Positions 8,431 through 15,557 of a stretch of 44,133 bases of DNA are shown piece after piece. A program made the translations under genes and the position numbers. Source of the stretch: Synergistaceae bacterium. Lineage in GTDB: Bacteria; Synergistota; Synergistia; Synergistales; Aminobacteriaceae. The notes under the pieces are model-generated. The model made no database searches, was not told where the DNA came from, and saw nothing but the letters and a program-made list of their open reading frames with translations. Every line of letters starts with the position of its first letter. The first letter of the stretch is position 1. The stretch lies in contig JAITGX010000024.1 of the NCBI GenBank assembly GCA_031280275.1, positions 1 through 44,133 on the forward strand, written 5' to 3'.

Positions 8431-8543
8431 GGGAAACACTGATTAATAGGGAAACACTGATTAATGGGGTTCTTAGGGGCCTGAGGCCCCCGGGATCTGA
8501 GACCCCCGGGGCGTGGGGCGGAGCCCCACAAGGGGTTAATCAG
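8431..8543 (+). repeat. Palindromic MITE-like repeat, copy B (expanded arm)
   Basis: Full copy with a tandemly duplicated left end: GGGAAACACTGATTAATA is followed directly by GGGAAACACTGATTAATG. The inner arm carries two TGA-looped hairpins (GGGGCCTGAGGCCCC and GGATCTGAGACCC) instead of one, then GTGGGGCGGAGCCCCAC. The right end TTAATCAG is followed by diverged sequence. It lies between the msrA stop and the convergent small membrane-protein gene, so it may also act as a terminator. Confidence 0.8.
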
Positions 8544-8586
8544 CTCCACTACCGCTGAAGTCTCGTTCATAAAAGAGCTAGCAGCT

Positions 8587-9042
8587 CTAATCATTTGTTT
8601 TCGTTGTTTCTGTGAATGTAAAGGCCTCCGCGTTCCTGTCGAAACCTAGCAGATAGGACTTGCGCGGCTCCGTCACCAGCTCTTTTTGCACTGCGCCAGT
8701 GCTCTGGGTCACGTTTTTGTACAGGACGCCAGGGCGCGTATAACTGTAACTGACCTCAACCATGTGTTTACCCGGCAGGATGTAAAAGCCCCGTTTGCCC
8801 TTTTCGACGAACAGCATCGGGGCCTCCCCTCCCACGGCGTGAACCTCCACCGCCTCGGAGGTAATAAGAGCCCGCTGGGTGAGGTATATCTTCGCGGCGT
8901 CAGGGTGCTTCGCGAGAAACTCCTGGCCGGACGCCCGAATTTTATTGAGTCTCATGAACCCGTAACCCATTGCTCCCACGCTGACGATGGCAAATATCAC
9001 GAAAATGGGCCAGTTTTGTTGAAGAATTTCCGTAAAACTCAT
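8587..9042 (-). CDS. Small membrane-anchored protein of unknown function
   Basis: 151 aa, not recognised. One hydrophobic helix near the N-terminus (about residues 12-31, IFVIFAIVSVGAMGYGFM) is followed by a soluble part predicted mostly beta, with GKRGFYILPGKHMVEVSYSYTRPGV in the middle. This suggests an anchored beta-rich domain. It starts four bases after the stop of the preceding gene, so both are cotranscribed downstream of manC. The C-terminus is rich in Thr and charged residues. Role unknown; the operon hints at envelope or polysaccharide work, but nothing in the sequence shows it. Confidence 0.75.
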   Translation of the reverse strand: MSFTEILQQNWPIFVIFAIVSVGAMGYGFMRLNKIRASGQEFLAKHPDAAKIYLTQRALITSEAVEVHAVGGEAPMLFVEKGKRGFYILPGKHMVEVSYSYTRPGVLYKNVTQSTGAVQKELVTEPRKSYLLGFDRNAEAFTFTETTKTND

Positions 9043-9046
9043 AGTG

Positions 9047-9514
9047 TCACTCCTTTTTAGCCGGCTTGGCCGACAGTACCTCGGGCGAATTCAGCGACAT
9101 CTCGTCCAGCTTCTCGAATAATTCGTAAAAACGTGTTTCCCCAATAGGACTGCAATCAATAGTGACCTTTTCCCTCCCCTTTTCTTGAATATCCAGCTGA
9201 ATATCGTCGGTGCTCAAAAAACTCGAAGAACTCCTGCGGCGGTATCCCACTTGGCATTTTTTGACATCGTGAGCGCTCTGGAGCTTTCCTCTTTTGTAAT
9301 AGCGAAAAACGCCGTTCTGTTCCAGCTCGAAATATACATTTTCGCTGAAAACAGAGAGGTGCACCAGCGACAAGAACACCAAAACTCCCAATCCACCGGC
9401 TATCGCGTCGCTGTCCGTGAAGAAGCGCGCCGCGATGCAGACAACAAGGCCGCTGGGCGGGGCGTAAATAAGCCCTTTGGCCATCACCCATAAAGAACGC
9501 TTGTAAACTTGCAT
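9047..9514 (-). CDS. Small two-helix membrane protein of unknown function
   Basis: 155 aa, not recognised. Two closely spaced hydrophobic segments (about residues 10-30 and 36-55) precede a soluble tail beginning SENVYFELEQNGVFRYYKRGKL. This architecture resembles small proteins with a membrane hairpin and a PH-like beta domain, but I cannot confirm a family. The frame is open back to a TTG at 9550; I prefer the ATG at 9514 because GAGGAATACGGAGGG lies just before it. It sits between manC and the other small membrane protein, with gaps of 44 and 4 bases, in the same operon. Confidence 0.72.
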   Translation of the reverse strand: MQVYKRSLWVMAKGLIYAPPSGLVVCIAARFFTDSDAIAGGLGVLVFLSLVHLSVFSENVYFELEQNGVFRYYKRGKLQSAHDVKKCQVGYRRRSSSSFLSTDDIQLDIQEKGREKVTIDCSPIGETRFYELFEKLDEMSLNSPEVLSAKPAKKE

Positions 9515-9558
9515 GCCCTCCGTATTCCTCTTATTTCGGGAGTATGTCAACGGAGTGC

Positions 9559-10956
9559 TCAGACTCTTTTGAAGTCGTCGTCCAGGCGGACGATGTCGTC
9601 CTCGCCCAGATACTCGCCGCCCTGAATCTCAACGATCTCCAACTCCACTTTACCAGGGTTCCCTAAGCGATGGCGGGCGCTTTTGGGGATAAAGACGCTT
9701 TCTCCCTCGTGAACAAAGCGCTCTTTTCCGTCGATCTCCACCAGGGCGGTTCCCCGAACGACGATCCAGTGCTCGCTGCGGTGGTGGTGGTACTGCAAGC
9801 TCAGACGCTTGCCGGGGGTGATGACGATGCGCTTGATTTTAAAGCGATCCTCCTCACAGAGGATTCTGTAAGCACCCCAAGGCCGAGCGCTCTCAGGGGC
9901 TTGATCGGCTTCCTTACGGCCGTCCGCTTTCAGCTTCTCGACGACGCCGCGCACCTTCTGCGACGCTCCTCGCTTCGTGATGAAGAGCGCGTCGGGGGAA
10001 TCCACGACGATCAAGTCCTCCGCGTCTACCAGGGCCACCAGTCGGTAGCGGGAGTCCACCAGACATCCTGAGCTGTCTCGCAGAATGGCGCTGCCGAGCA
10101 CGGCATTCCTGGCGTCGTCCTTGTCCAGCACCTCGTAGAGCGTGTCCCACGACCCCACGTCGGACCAACCCGCGTCCAACTCCACCATCGCCACCCGCCC
10201 CGCCCGTTCCATAACGGCGTAGTCGAAGGAAATCGACGGCAGGGCCTCGAAATTTTTTAAAAGGGAGCCCTTCCGCGCGGCGTCGTAAAGGTCGGGCGCG
10301 GCCTGTTCCACCTCCTGGTAAAGTGTCCCCAGGGTGAAGACGAAGATGCCGCCGTTCCAGAAATATTCTCCGCTTTCCATGTACTGCCGAGCCACTTCCA
10401 GGCTGGGCTTTTCGACGAAGCGATCCACCTGAGCCCACCCACCCGCCGTTTTTTGCCGAATGGCGGGGCAGTGTATGTAGCCGAAGCCCGTCTCCGGCCG
10501 CGTGGGCAGCACGCCCAGCGTGACCATGAAGCCCGCCTGGGCCGCCTCCACCGCGGTCTTGAGCGCTTGAGCGAACCGCGCTGCGTCTTTCACCAGATGA
10601 TCGCTGGGGGCAACGATGACCACGTCGTCGTCCGACGCGCCCCTCTCCCTCAGGGCCTCGCAGCCCAGGAGGATTGCGGGCGCGGTGTTGCGCGGGGTCG
10701 GCTCCTCGATGAGGAAGTCATCGGGGACGAAGGCGGCCTCCCGTGCCTGGAAGGAGACCAAGGCCGACCATCTGGCCCCAGCTACGGCGTAAAGGCGCTC
10801 CGGTGGCAGGATACGCAGCATACGAGTCACGGTTTCCTGTAACAGCGTGCCCCCTTCAGTCAGGGACAAAAACTGCTTCGGCAGCTCCTCACGGGATTTG
10901 GGCCAGAGGCGCACGCCGCTGCCTCCCGCCAGAACGAGCCCATAAACGTTGGACAT
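9559..10956 (-). CDS. manC: Mannose-1-phosphate guanylyltransferase / mannose-6-phosphate isomerase
   Basis: Makes GDP-mannose from mannose-1-phosphate and GTP, feeding surface polysaccharide or LPS sugars; the C-terminal domain also isomerises mannose-6-phosphate in the bifunctional class. 465 aa, as expected for the two-domain form. The N-terminal nucleotidyltransferase has LAGGSGVRLWPKSREELPKQF, IVAPSDHLV and FVEKPS. The C-terminal cupin has RPWGAYRILCEEDRFKIK, the metal-site pattern QYHHHRSEHWIVVRGTA and the Glu-rich end. The ATG at 10956 has GAGGAG nine bases ahead; two other in-frame ATGs at 10965 and 10962 lie too close to it. It follows the amidohydrolase gene after 19 bases and leads into two small membrane-protein genes. 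Confidence 0.94.
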   Translation of the reverse strand: MSNVYGLVLAGGSGVRLWPKSREELPKQFLSLTEGGTLLQETVTRMLRILPPERLYAVAGARWSALVSFQAREAAFVPDDFLIEEPTPRNTAPAILLGCEALRERGASDDDVVIVAPSDHLVKDAARFAQALKTAVEAAQAGFMVTLGVLPTRPETGFGYIHCPAIRQKTAGGWAQVDRFVEKPSLEVARQYMESGEYFWNGGIFVFTLGTLYQEVEQAAPDLYDAARKGSLLKNFEALPSISFDYAVMERAGRVAMVELDAGWSDVGSWDTLYEVLDKDDARNAVLGSAILRDSSGCLVDSRYRLVALVDAEDLIVVDSPDALFITKRGASQKVRGVVEKLKADGRKEADQAPESARPWGAYRILCEEDRFKIKRIVITPGKRLSLQYHHHRSEHWIVVRGTALVEIDGKERFVHEGESVFIPKSARHRLGNPGKVELEIVEIQGGEYLGEDDIVRLDDDFKRV

Positions 10957-10975
10957 CCCCATCATCTCCTCATTA

Positions 10976-11845
10976 TTATTTTCCCATTCGCGCGGGGCGG
11001 GACTTCAGGCTCGAGAGCAAGGCCGCCGCGTTGCCCCTGTTGATTTGCTCGACGCTCTTCGGACCAATGCCGGACTCCACCAGGGCCTTTTCGTAACGGG
11101 CGGAGCCCAGAAGCGGGTAGTCCGTTCCCATGAGAAACTTCCCCACCAAGCCCGCGGCCTCTATCATGGCCAGGACGCGGGATTCGTAAAGCCACGGCAG
11201 GGCCGCCAAGTCGTACAGAGCGTTCGACAGGCAGAGCTTCATCTCCGGCATTTGCTCGTAAAGCCACAGGCCGCCCCCCAGATGAGCGAAAACGACCCGC
11301 GACTCGGGGTGGTGCATACAGAAGGCTGCGGCCTCTTTGGGACCCACGCTGCCCTTGCCGGCGTACTCGTGCCCCACGGGCTCCGCTGTGTGCCATAGGA
11401 TGAACAGGTGCGCCTCGTGGGCAGCTCCAGCCAGTCTCCAAGTCTGAGAGATGTCCGCCAAGTCAACCCCCTGCCCCTCTGGGAACAGTTCACCCACCCC
11501 TACGACCCCCGCCTCCGCACAGCGGAAGATCTCCGCGTCAGCCCCGCGGGCCAGGGGGGGAACGAGGCACATGCCCTCCAATTTGTCTGGGTGTTTTTTC
11601 ACGCAGTCAATGATGTAGTCGTTGCACAGCCGGCACAGCTCCATGCCGCGGAAGGCGAAGCCCCCGACCACCGCGCGCTCCACGCCGTCCCGCTCCATAC
11701 GAAGCAGGAGGTCGTCAACCGTGGCCCATTTATGCACTCGGTTATGAATGAGCATATTAAAATAGGGTTCGTGCGCCGATATTTTCTCGGCGTCGCGAAT
11801 GATTTCCGGCGGATAAAGATGAACGTGAAAGTCTATGCTTTGCAT
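10976..11845 (-). CDS. TIM-barrel metal-dependent hydrolase (amidohydrolase-2 type)
   Basis: 289-aa cytoplasmic hydrolase/decarboxylase of the amidohydrolase-2 group (COG2159). The metal pair is at the very N-terminus (DFHVHLYPPEI, His7 and His9). Further hallmarks are FILWHTAEPVG with a metal His, VVFAHLGGGLWLYEQMPE, and the late FLMGTDYPLLGS with the metal Asp. Reactions in this group range from hydrolysis to decarboxylation, and the substrate is not evident. The ATG at 11845 lies within a few bases of the predicted transcription start, so the mRNA may be leaderless; no Shine-Dalgarno is seen. It is the first gene of the manC operon. Confidence 0.85.
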   Translation of the reverse strand: MQSIDFHVHLYPPEIIRDAEKISAHEPYFNMLIHNRVHKWATVDDLLLRMERDGVERAVVGGFAFRGMELCRLCNDYIIDCVKKHPDKLEGMCLVPPLARGADAEIFRCAEAGVVGVGELFPEGQGVDLADISQTWRLAGAAHEAHLFILWHTAEPVGHEYAGKGSVGPKEAAAFCMHHPESRVVFAHLGGGLWLYEQMPEMKLCLSNALYDLAALPWLYESRVLAMIEAAGLVGKFLMGTDYPLLGSARYEKALVESGIGPKSVEQINRGNAAALLSSLKSRPARMGK

Positions 11846-11854
11846 CGTACACGC

Positions 11855-11883
11855 ATTGTACACATATTTCGCGCTTTTGTCAG
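11855..11883 (-). promoter_or_regulatory. Strong sigma-70 promoter of the amidohydrolase-manC operon
   Basis: Minus strand: CTGACA (11883-11878), 17-base spacer, TACAAT (11860-11855). The start point is expected near 11848, only about three bases before the ATG at 11845. The -10 box lies in an imperfect palindrome, TGTACAATGCGTGTACG. Confidence 0.7.
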
Positions 11884-11917
11884 CTAGGAAGCTCCAAAGT
11901 CAGGGCAAACGTGTTAA

Positions 11918-12023
11918 GGAAACGCTGATTAACCCCTTGTGGGGCTCCGCCTCACGCCCCGCTTAGGGGGTCTCAGACCCCGAGGGCCTCAGGCCCCTAA
12001 GAACCCCATTAATCAGTGCTTCC
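11918..12023 (-). repeat. Palindromic MITE-like repeat, copy C (expanded arm, inverted)
   Basis: 106 bp, reversed relative to copy A: GGAAACGCTGATTAA at the left and TTAATCAGTGCTTCC at the right. Read on the minus strand, the arm holds GGGCCTGAGGCCC and GGGGTCTGAGACCCC, again two TGA-looped hairpins, followed by the GGGGC-type hairpin with changes. Flanks are TTAA and TCAA. It lies between the divergent amidohydrolase and lysW promoters. Confidence 0.85.
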
Positions 12024-12027
12024 TCAA

Positions 12028-12075
12028 GGAAACTCTGATTAAATGCCTTGCGGGGTTCTTCCCCAAACTCCGCTT
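12028..12075 (+). repeat. Partial repeat copy (one end only)
   Basis: GGAAACTCTGATTAA at 12028-12042, followed by TGCCTTGCGGGG and decayed sequence; the second end and the hairpins are missing. It touches copy C with only four bases between (TCAA). With copy C it fills most of the 332-base gap between the divergent genes; the rest is the two promoters. Confidence 0.65.
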
Positions 12076-12095
12076 TTAAAATTTGGTTTGATTCA

Positions 12096-12124
12096 TTGAC
12101 AAAAAAACAACTAAGGTTTATTAT
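12096..12124 (+). promoter_or_regulatory. Consensus sigma-70 promoter of the lysW operon
   Basis: TTGACA (12096-12101), exactly 17 bases, TATTAT (12119-12124). Start expected near 12131, leaving a leader of about 47 bases. The leader contains a small hairpin, CGCGC-tttga-GCGCG (12146-12160), that ends just before the ribosome site. Confidence 0.75.
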
Positions 12125-12177
12125 TTGCCGCGCAGTGATACCAGGCGCGCTTTGAGCGCGGAGAGAGGGGATTTTAT

Positions 12178-12348
12178 ATGAGCAGCGCCACGTGTCCCGT
12201 GTGCGACGCCGCAATTCAAGCAGCGGACGACGTGATGGAAGGGGAGCTTCTAACCTGCACCGACTGTGGAATGGAGCTGGAGGTGGCTTCACTGTCGCCT
12301 CTGACCCTTGTGGAAGCGCCGGAGGTTCAGGAGGACTGGGGCGAGTAG
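12178..12348 (+). CDS. lysW: Amino-group carrier protein LysW
   Basis: Small acidic carrier protein, 56 aa. Its C-terminal Glu is joined to the alpha-amino group of glutamate or alpha-aminoadipate, so that the pathway intermediates stay bound during ornithine or lysine synthesis. The protein shows the LysW signature: two zinc-knuckle pairs (CPVC at residues 6-9 and CTDC at 27-30), an acidic body, and the invariant C-terminus EDWGE. The ATG at 12178 has AGAGGGG seven bases ahead. The stop is four bases before lysX, its ligase. This is the usual order and supports a joint function with the lysX and argC products. Confidence 0.93.
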   Translation: MSSATCPVCDAAIQAADDVMEGELLTCTDCGMELEVASLSPLTLVEAPEVQEDWGE

Positions 12349-12352
12349 GGGC

Positions 12353-13201
12353 ATGGGGAACACGCTCCATATTTATTATTCACGCCTGCGCATGGAGGAA
12401 AAGGCACTCCTGAAAGCCGCGGAGACCTTACGGGAGAGGTTTCGCGTGGATTTCCGCGGCGTGAGCGGCCTCGTCTGGCCCGATGACTTCGCGGACGCGG
12501 AGGCCGGGGACGTGGCTTTTTGTCGTTGTGTCTCTCAGACGCAGAACGTAGCCTTGACTCAGCTTTTGGAGGGACGAGGCCTTCGGACTGTAAACCCGTC
12601 GGCCCCTTTGCTGCTCTGTGGGGACAAGATCGCGACGGCGGCGGCTCTGGACGCGGCGAGGATACCTCAGCCAGCGTGGCGCGCGGCGGTTTCCCCTGAA
12701 AGCGCTGTGAGGGCCGCGGAATCCCTAGGTTATCCGGTAGTGTTCAAGCCCTCCGTGGGAAGCTGGGGCCGTCTGCTGGCAAAAGTTTCCGATCGAGAAG
12801 CCTGCGAGGCAGTGGTGGAGCACAAGGCCCACATGGGTCCCGCCCACTCCGTCTATTTCATTCAGAAATACGTGGAGAAGGGCGGATTCGATCTCCGCGC
12901 CGTGCTCATTGGCGGGAAAACCGTGACCCTGATGAAGCGCTCCAGCGCCCATTGGATCACCAACACCGCCCGAGGCGCGACGCCGGAACCCTATCCGATG
13001 GACGCCGAATTAGAAAGCCTCCTGAATCGCACCGCTGCGGTCATAGGCGGAGATTTCCTGGCCGTGGACGTCTTCCAGACCCCACTGGGCTGGGTCGTCA
13101 ACGAGGTCAACGGCCAGCCGGAGTTTCACGGCTCCGTGGCCGCCACGGGTATTGACGTGGGTCGGCTGATGGTGGAGCACGCGGTGATGCTCTTTAAATA
13201 G
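12353..13201 (+). CDS. lysX: LysW ligase (LysX/ArgX), RimK-type ATP-grasp
   Basis: ATP-dependent ligase, 282 aa, that joins the LysW C-terminal glutamate to the amino group of glutamate or alpha-aminoadipate. ATP-grasp marks are seen: SLGYPVVFKPSVGSWGRLLAKV (phosphate-binding loop region), YFIQKYVEKGGFDLRAVLIGG, HWITNTARGATPEP and the metal-binding DVFQTPLGWVVNEVNGQPEF. Its N-terminal domain has NPSAPLLLCGDKIATAAALD, as in the family. The frame is open from 12308, but the ATG at 12353 is right behind lysW and fits the family start (MGNTLHIYYS). Whether it prefers glutamate (arginine route) or aminoadipate (lysine route) cannot be read safely. Next to argC and argF, the glutamate role is favoured. 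Confidence 0.9.
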   Translation: MGNTLHIYYSRLRMEEKALLKAAETLRERFRVDFRGVSGLVWPDDFADAEAGDVAFCRCVSQTQNVALTQLLEGRGLRTVNPSAPLLLCGDKIATAAALDAARIPQPAWRAAVSPESAVRAAESLGYPVVFKPSVGSWGRLLAKVSDREACEAVVEHKAHMGPAHSVYFIQKYVEKGGFDLRAVLIGGKTVTLMKRSSAHWITNTARGATPEPYPMDAELESLLNRTAAVIGGDFLAVDVFQTPLGWVVNEVNGQPEFHGSVAATGIDVGRLMVEHAVMLFK

Positions 13202-13218
13202 AGGAAGGAAGGAAAACC

Positions 13219-14259
13219 ATGCTGAAAGCCGCCGTTTGGGGTGCGAGTGGGATGGCAGGGGGCGAGGTGCTGCGCATTCTGGCCGGGCACCCAGAGATTG
13301 AGCTTGCCGCCGCTGTATCGCGCGGCAAAGCCGCTCAGCCGGTTTGGACGGTGCACCCGCATTTGAGAGGCGACTTCCCTGAGGCGGTTTTCGCGGCGCC
13401 TGCTGACGCTTTGGCCCTGAACGTGGATGTGGCGTTTCTGGCCCTGCCGCACAAAGCGTCTTGGCCCGTGATAAAGGAGTACCGGAAGCGCGGCGTGAGG
13501 GTGGCCGACCTTTCCGCTGACGTGCGCCTCCGGGATATGGCGATGTATAAAGAGTGGTACGGGCAGGATCACCCCGCCCCGGAGCTGATGGAGGAAGCGG
13601 TTTATGGCCTGCCTGAGTTGTATCGGGAGGAGCTGAGGGGCGCGTCGTTGTCCAGTGGGGTAGGGTGCAACGCAGCCTGCGCGATTTTGGGGCTCTGGCC
13701 CCTGGCCAAGGCGGGGCTCATAACCGATGCGCGGTTGGAACTCCGAGTGGGGTCCTCCGAGGCTGGAGCCGCGCCAACTCAGGGAGGGCATCATCCCTAC
13801 CGCGACCGGACCATGCGGGTGTACGAGCCCTTCCGTCACCGTCACTTGGCGGAAGTGGTGCAGGAGTGCGGGCTTTCCGAGTTCGTCCTCACCATGACCA
13901 TGACCGCCGCTCCCATGGTGCGCGGCGCGCAGATGTTAGCTCAGGTGCGTTTATCCCGCAAGGTAAAGGAGCCGGAACTGTGGAAAACGTACCGTGCCGT
14001 CATGGGGAAGCAGCCTTTTTGGACCCTGTCGCCCGCCCGCCCGCCGCATCTTCGCCTGCCCGATCCGCGCCTGGTGCTGGGGAGTAATCGGGCGTTGGTG
14101 GGGTTCTCGCTGCACGAGGACGGGGAGCGGCTGTTGGTGGTTTCCGCCATTGACAACCTGATGAAGGGCGCCGCTGGAACGGCCGTTCAATGCGCCAACC
14201 TCATGCTTGGCCTCCCTGAAACCTCGGGCCTCGCCATGAAACCCATTTACCCCGCCTGA
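13219..14259 (+). CDS. argC: LysW-linked gamma-glutamyl-phosphate reductase (ArgC/LysY)
   Basis: NADPH-dependent reductase that turns the carrier-bound acyl phosphate into a semialdehyde, the third step of ornithine (or lysine) synthesis. 346 aa, normal length. The N-terminal dinucleotide fold starts AAVWGASGMAGGEVLRIL. The catalytic Cys sits in SSGVGCNAACAILGLWPL; the GCNA form, rather than the common NPGCYPT, fits the LysW-using branch (LysY). C-terminal marks include GGHHPYRDRT and DNLMKGAAGTAVQ. ATG 13219 follows a run of GGAAGG sites, 17 bases after lysX. It is the third gene of the lysW operon. The kinase (LysZ) and later enzymes are not present here. Confidence 0.9.
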   Translation: MLKAAVWGASGMAGGEVLRILAGHPEIELAAAVSRGKAAQPVWTVHPHLRGDFPEAVFAAPADALALNVDVAFLALPHKASWPVIKEYRKRGVRVADLSADVRLRDMAMYKEWYGQDHPAPELMEEAVYGLPELYREELRGASLSSGVGCNAACAILGLWPLAKAGLITDARLELRVGSSEAGAAPTQGGHHPYRDRTMRVYEPFRHRHLAEVVQECGLSEFVLTMTMTAAPMVRGAQMLAQVRLSRKVKEPELWKTYRAVMGKQPFWTLSPARPPHLRLPDPRLVLGSNRALVGFSLHEDGERLLVVSAIDNLMKGAAGTAVQCANLMLGLPETSGLAMKPIYPA

Positions 14260-14271
14260 CCAAGGGCGGGG
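14250..14271 (+). terminator. Possible terminator overlapping the argC stop
   Basis: Stem CCCCGCC (14250-14256) and GGCGGGG (14265-14271) with an 8-base loop holding the stop codon. The downstream tract (CCTCTCAGTACTTCCTTCTT) has only scattered T, so termination may be weak or Rho-aided. Confidence 0.35.
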
Positions 14272-14323
14272 CCTCTCAGTACTTCCTTCTTAAAATACAA
14301 AAAGTACAAAACCGCGTCCTTGA

Positions 14324-14509
14324 TCAGTGGCAACTGCAGCCGCAAGAGCCGCAGTTGCCGCCGCAGCCCTTGGAGCTTTTCAGCGGCGGCCCCTCCACCA
14401 GAATCAGGGTTTTGCCCCGACACTCCGGACAGCGGAGGGAGAGCCGGGACACATCCTGCGAGAACGTGTGATCGCACTCCACGCACTTGAATACACGTGT
14501 TTCACTCAT
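14324..14509 (-). CDS. FmdB-like zinc-ribbon protein with Cys-rich tail
   Basis: 61 aa. The N-terminal zinc ribbon of FmdB type has two Cys pairs, CVEC (residues 9-12) and CPEC (27-30). After a short linker follows a Cys/Gly-rich tail, CGGNCGSCGCSCH, which could hold an extra metal. Its ATG lies one base after the argF stop, so it depends on argF transcription. FmdB-like proteins were named as regulators, but the function of most is unknown. The tail may bind zinc, iron or copper, and nothing here shows which. It is convergent with argC. Confidence 0.78.
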   Translation of the reverse strand: MSETRVFKCVECDHTFSQDVSRLSLRCPECRGKTLILVEGPPLKSSKGCGGNCGSCGCSCH

Positions 14510-14510
14510 G

Positions 14511-15461
14511 TTACAGGTTTCCTATAGTGGCCGCCATGACGGCCTTGATGGTGTGCAGGCGGTTTTCGGCCTCGTCGAAGACCTTGGAGGCCGGGGACTC
14601 GAAGACCTCCTCCGTCACCTCGCAGCCCTTCACCGCGGGCAGGCAGTGCAGGAAAATCGTGGAGTCCCTGCCTGTGGCCGCCATCAGGTTCGCGTTCACC
14701 TGGTAGGGCTTCAGGAGTTTCACGCGAAACTCCTTTTGATCCTCTTCGCCCATGGAGACCCAGACGTCGGTGTAAACCGCGTCGGCGCCCCTGACGGACT
14801 CCTTCGGGCTCTCGACGATTCTGAGGGAGGCCCCGCTCGCCCTCGCCGCGGCCTCGCACTTGGCCGCCAGGGCGGGGTCGGGGAAAAGCTCCTTCGGAGA
14901 GCCGATGGTGAAGTGAACGCCCACCTTGGCGCAGCCGATCATCAGCGCGTTGGCCACGTTATTGCGCCCGTCACCCACGTAGGCCAGGGAAAGCCCCTTC
15001 AGCCCCCTGCCGAAGTTCTCTCGCAAGGTGAGGAGGTCCGCCAGCACCTGCGTCGGGTGGTCCGCGTCCGTGAGACCGTTCCATACAGGAACGCCCGCCC
15101 ACCGCGCCAGCTCCTCCGCCATACCTTGCTTGAAGCCGCGGAACTCGATTCCGTCGAACATCCGCCCCAGTACCCGGGCCGTGTCCTTAACGTCTTCTTT
15201 GCCGCCCAGGTGGATATCGTCTTTCCCAAGGAACTCCGGGTGAGCCCCCTCGTCGGCACAAGCGACGGTGAAGGCGCAGCGCGTGCGCGTGGAGGCCTTC
15301 TCGAACAGGAGGGCCACGTTCTTGCCCGCCAGGGTTGTCCCCCGAACCCCAGCGCGCTTCTTCGCCTTCAAGTCGGCGGAGAGGTCCAGCAGGTAGGTAA
15401 TCTCGTCGGGACTGAAGTCCAAGAGGGTCAAAAAGCTCCTTCCTTTCAGGTTCACGGGCAT
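14511..15461 (-). CDS. argF: Ornithine carbamoyltransferase
   Basis: Cytoplasmic enzyme of arginine synthesis (or, in reverse, of the arginine deiminase route), joining carbamoyl phosphate and ornithine to citrulline. 316 aa, family length. The carbamoyl-phosphate site [15 protein letters not shown] and the following [18 protein letters not shown] are clear, as are the ornithine-binding [12 protein letters not shown] and the catalytic HCLPAVKG near the end. ATG 15461 has AAGGAG nine bases ahead. It has its own consensus promoter and faces the lysW-lysX-argC operon, which makes its substrate ornithine. No arcA or arcC is nearby, so the biosynthetic role is preferred. Confidence 0.95.
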   Translation of the reverse strand: MPVNLKGRSFLTLLDFSPDEITYLLDLSADLKAKKRAGVRGTTLAGKNVALLFEKASTRTRCAFTVACADEGAHPEFLGKDDIHLGGKEDVKDTARVLGRMFDGIEFRGFKQGMAEELARWAGVPVWNGLTDADHPTQVLADLLTLRENFGRGLKGLSLAYVGDGRNNVANALMIGCAKVGVHFTIGSPKELFPDPALAAKCEAAARASGASLRIVESPKESVRGADAVYTDVWVSMGEEDQKEFRVKLLKPYQVNANLMAATGRDSTIFLHCLPAVKGCEVTEEVFESPASKVFDEAENRLHTIKAVMAATIGNL

Positions 15462-15492
15462 GAAATACCACTCCTTAACATAAGTTTTCCTT

Positions 15493-15521
15493 AATATAAA
15501 CTAAAGATAATTTCATGTCAA
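15493..15521 (-). promoter_or_regulatory. Consensus sigma-70 promoter of argF
   Basis: Minus strand: TTGACA (15521-15516), 17 bases, TATATT (15498-15493). Start near 15486, leaving about 25 bases to the ATG. I see no clear ARG-box palindrome around it. Confidence 0.72.
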
Positions 15522-15557
15522 ATAATGAACTTGTATTCACATTTCTCCTATATTCTC

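Noticed and set aside
8431-8543. Repeat copies considered as plain transcription terminators
   Set aside because: They carry paired ends, sometimes a target duplication, and no T-run; termination could be a side effect only.
11850-11862. Palindrome TGTACAATGCGTGTACG as a named operator
   Set aside because: Short and imperfect, and it overlaps the -10 box; no known regulator site could be matched.
7487-12075. Repeats considered as a CRISPR array
   Set aside because: The copies are kilobases apart, vary in length and have terminal inverted repeats; no regular spacers and no cas genes.
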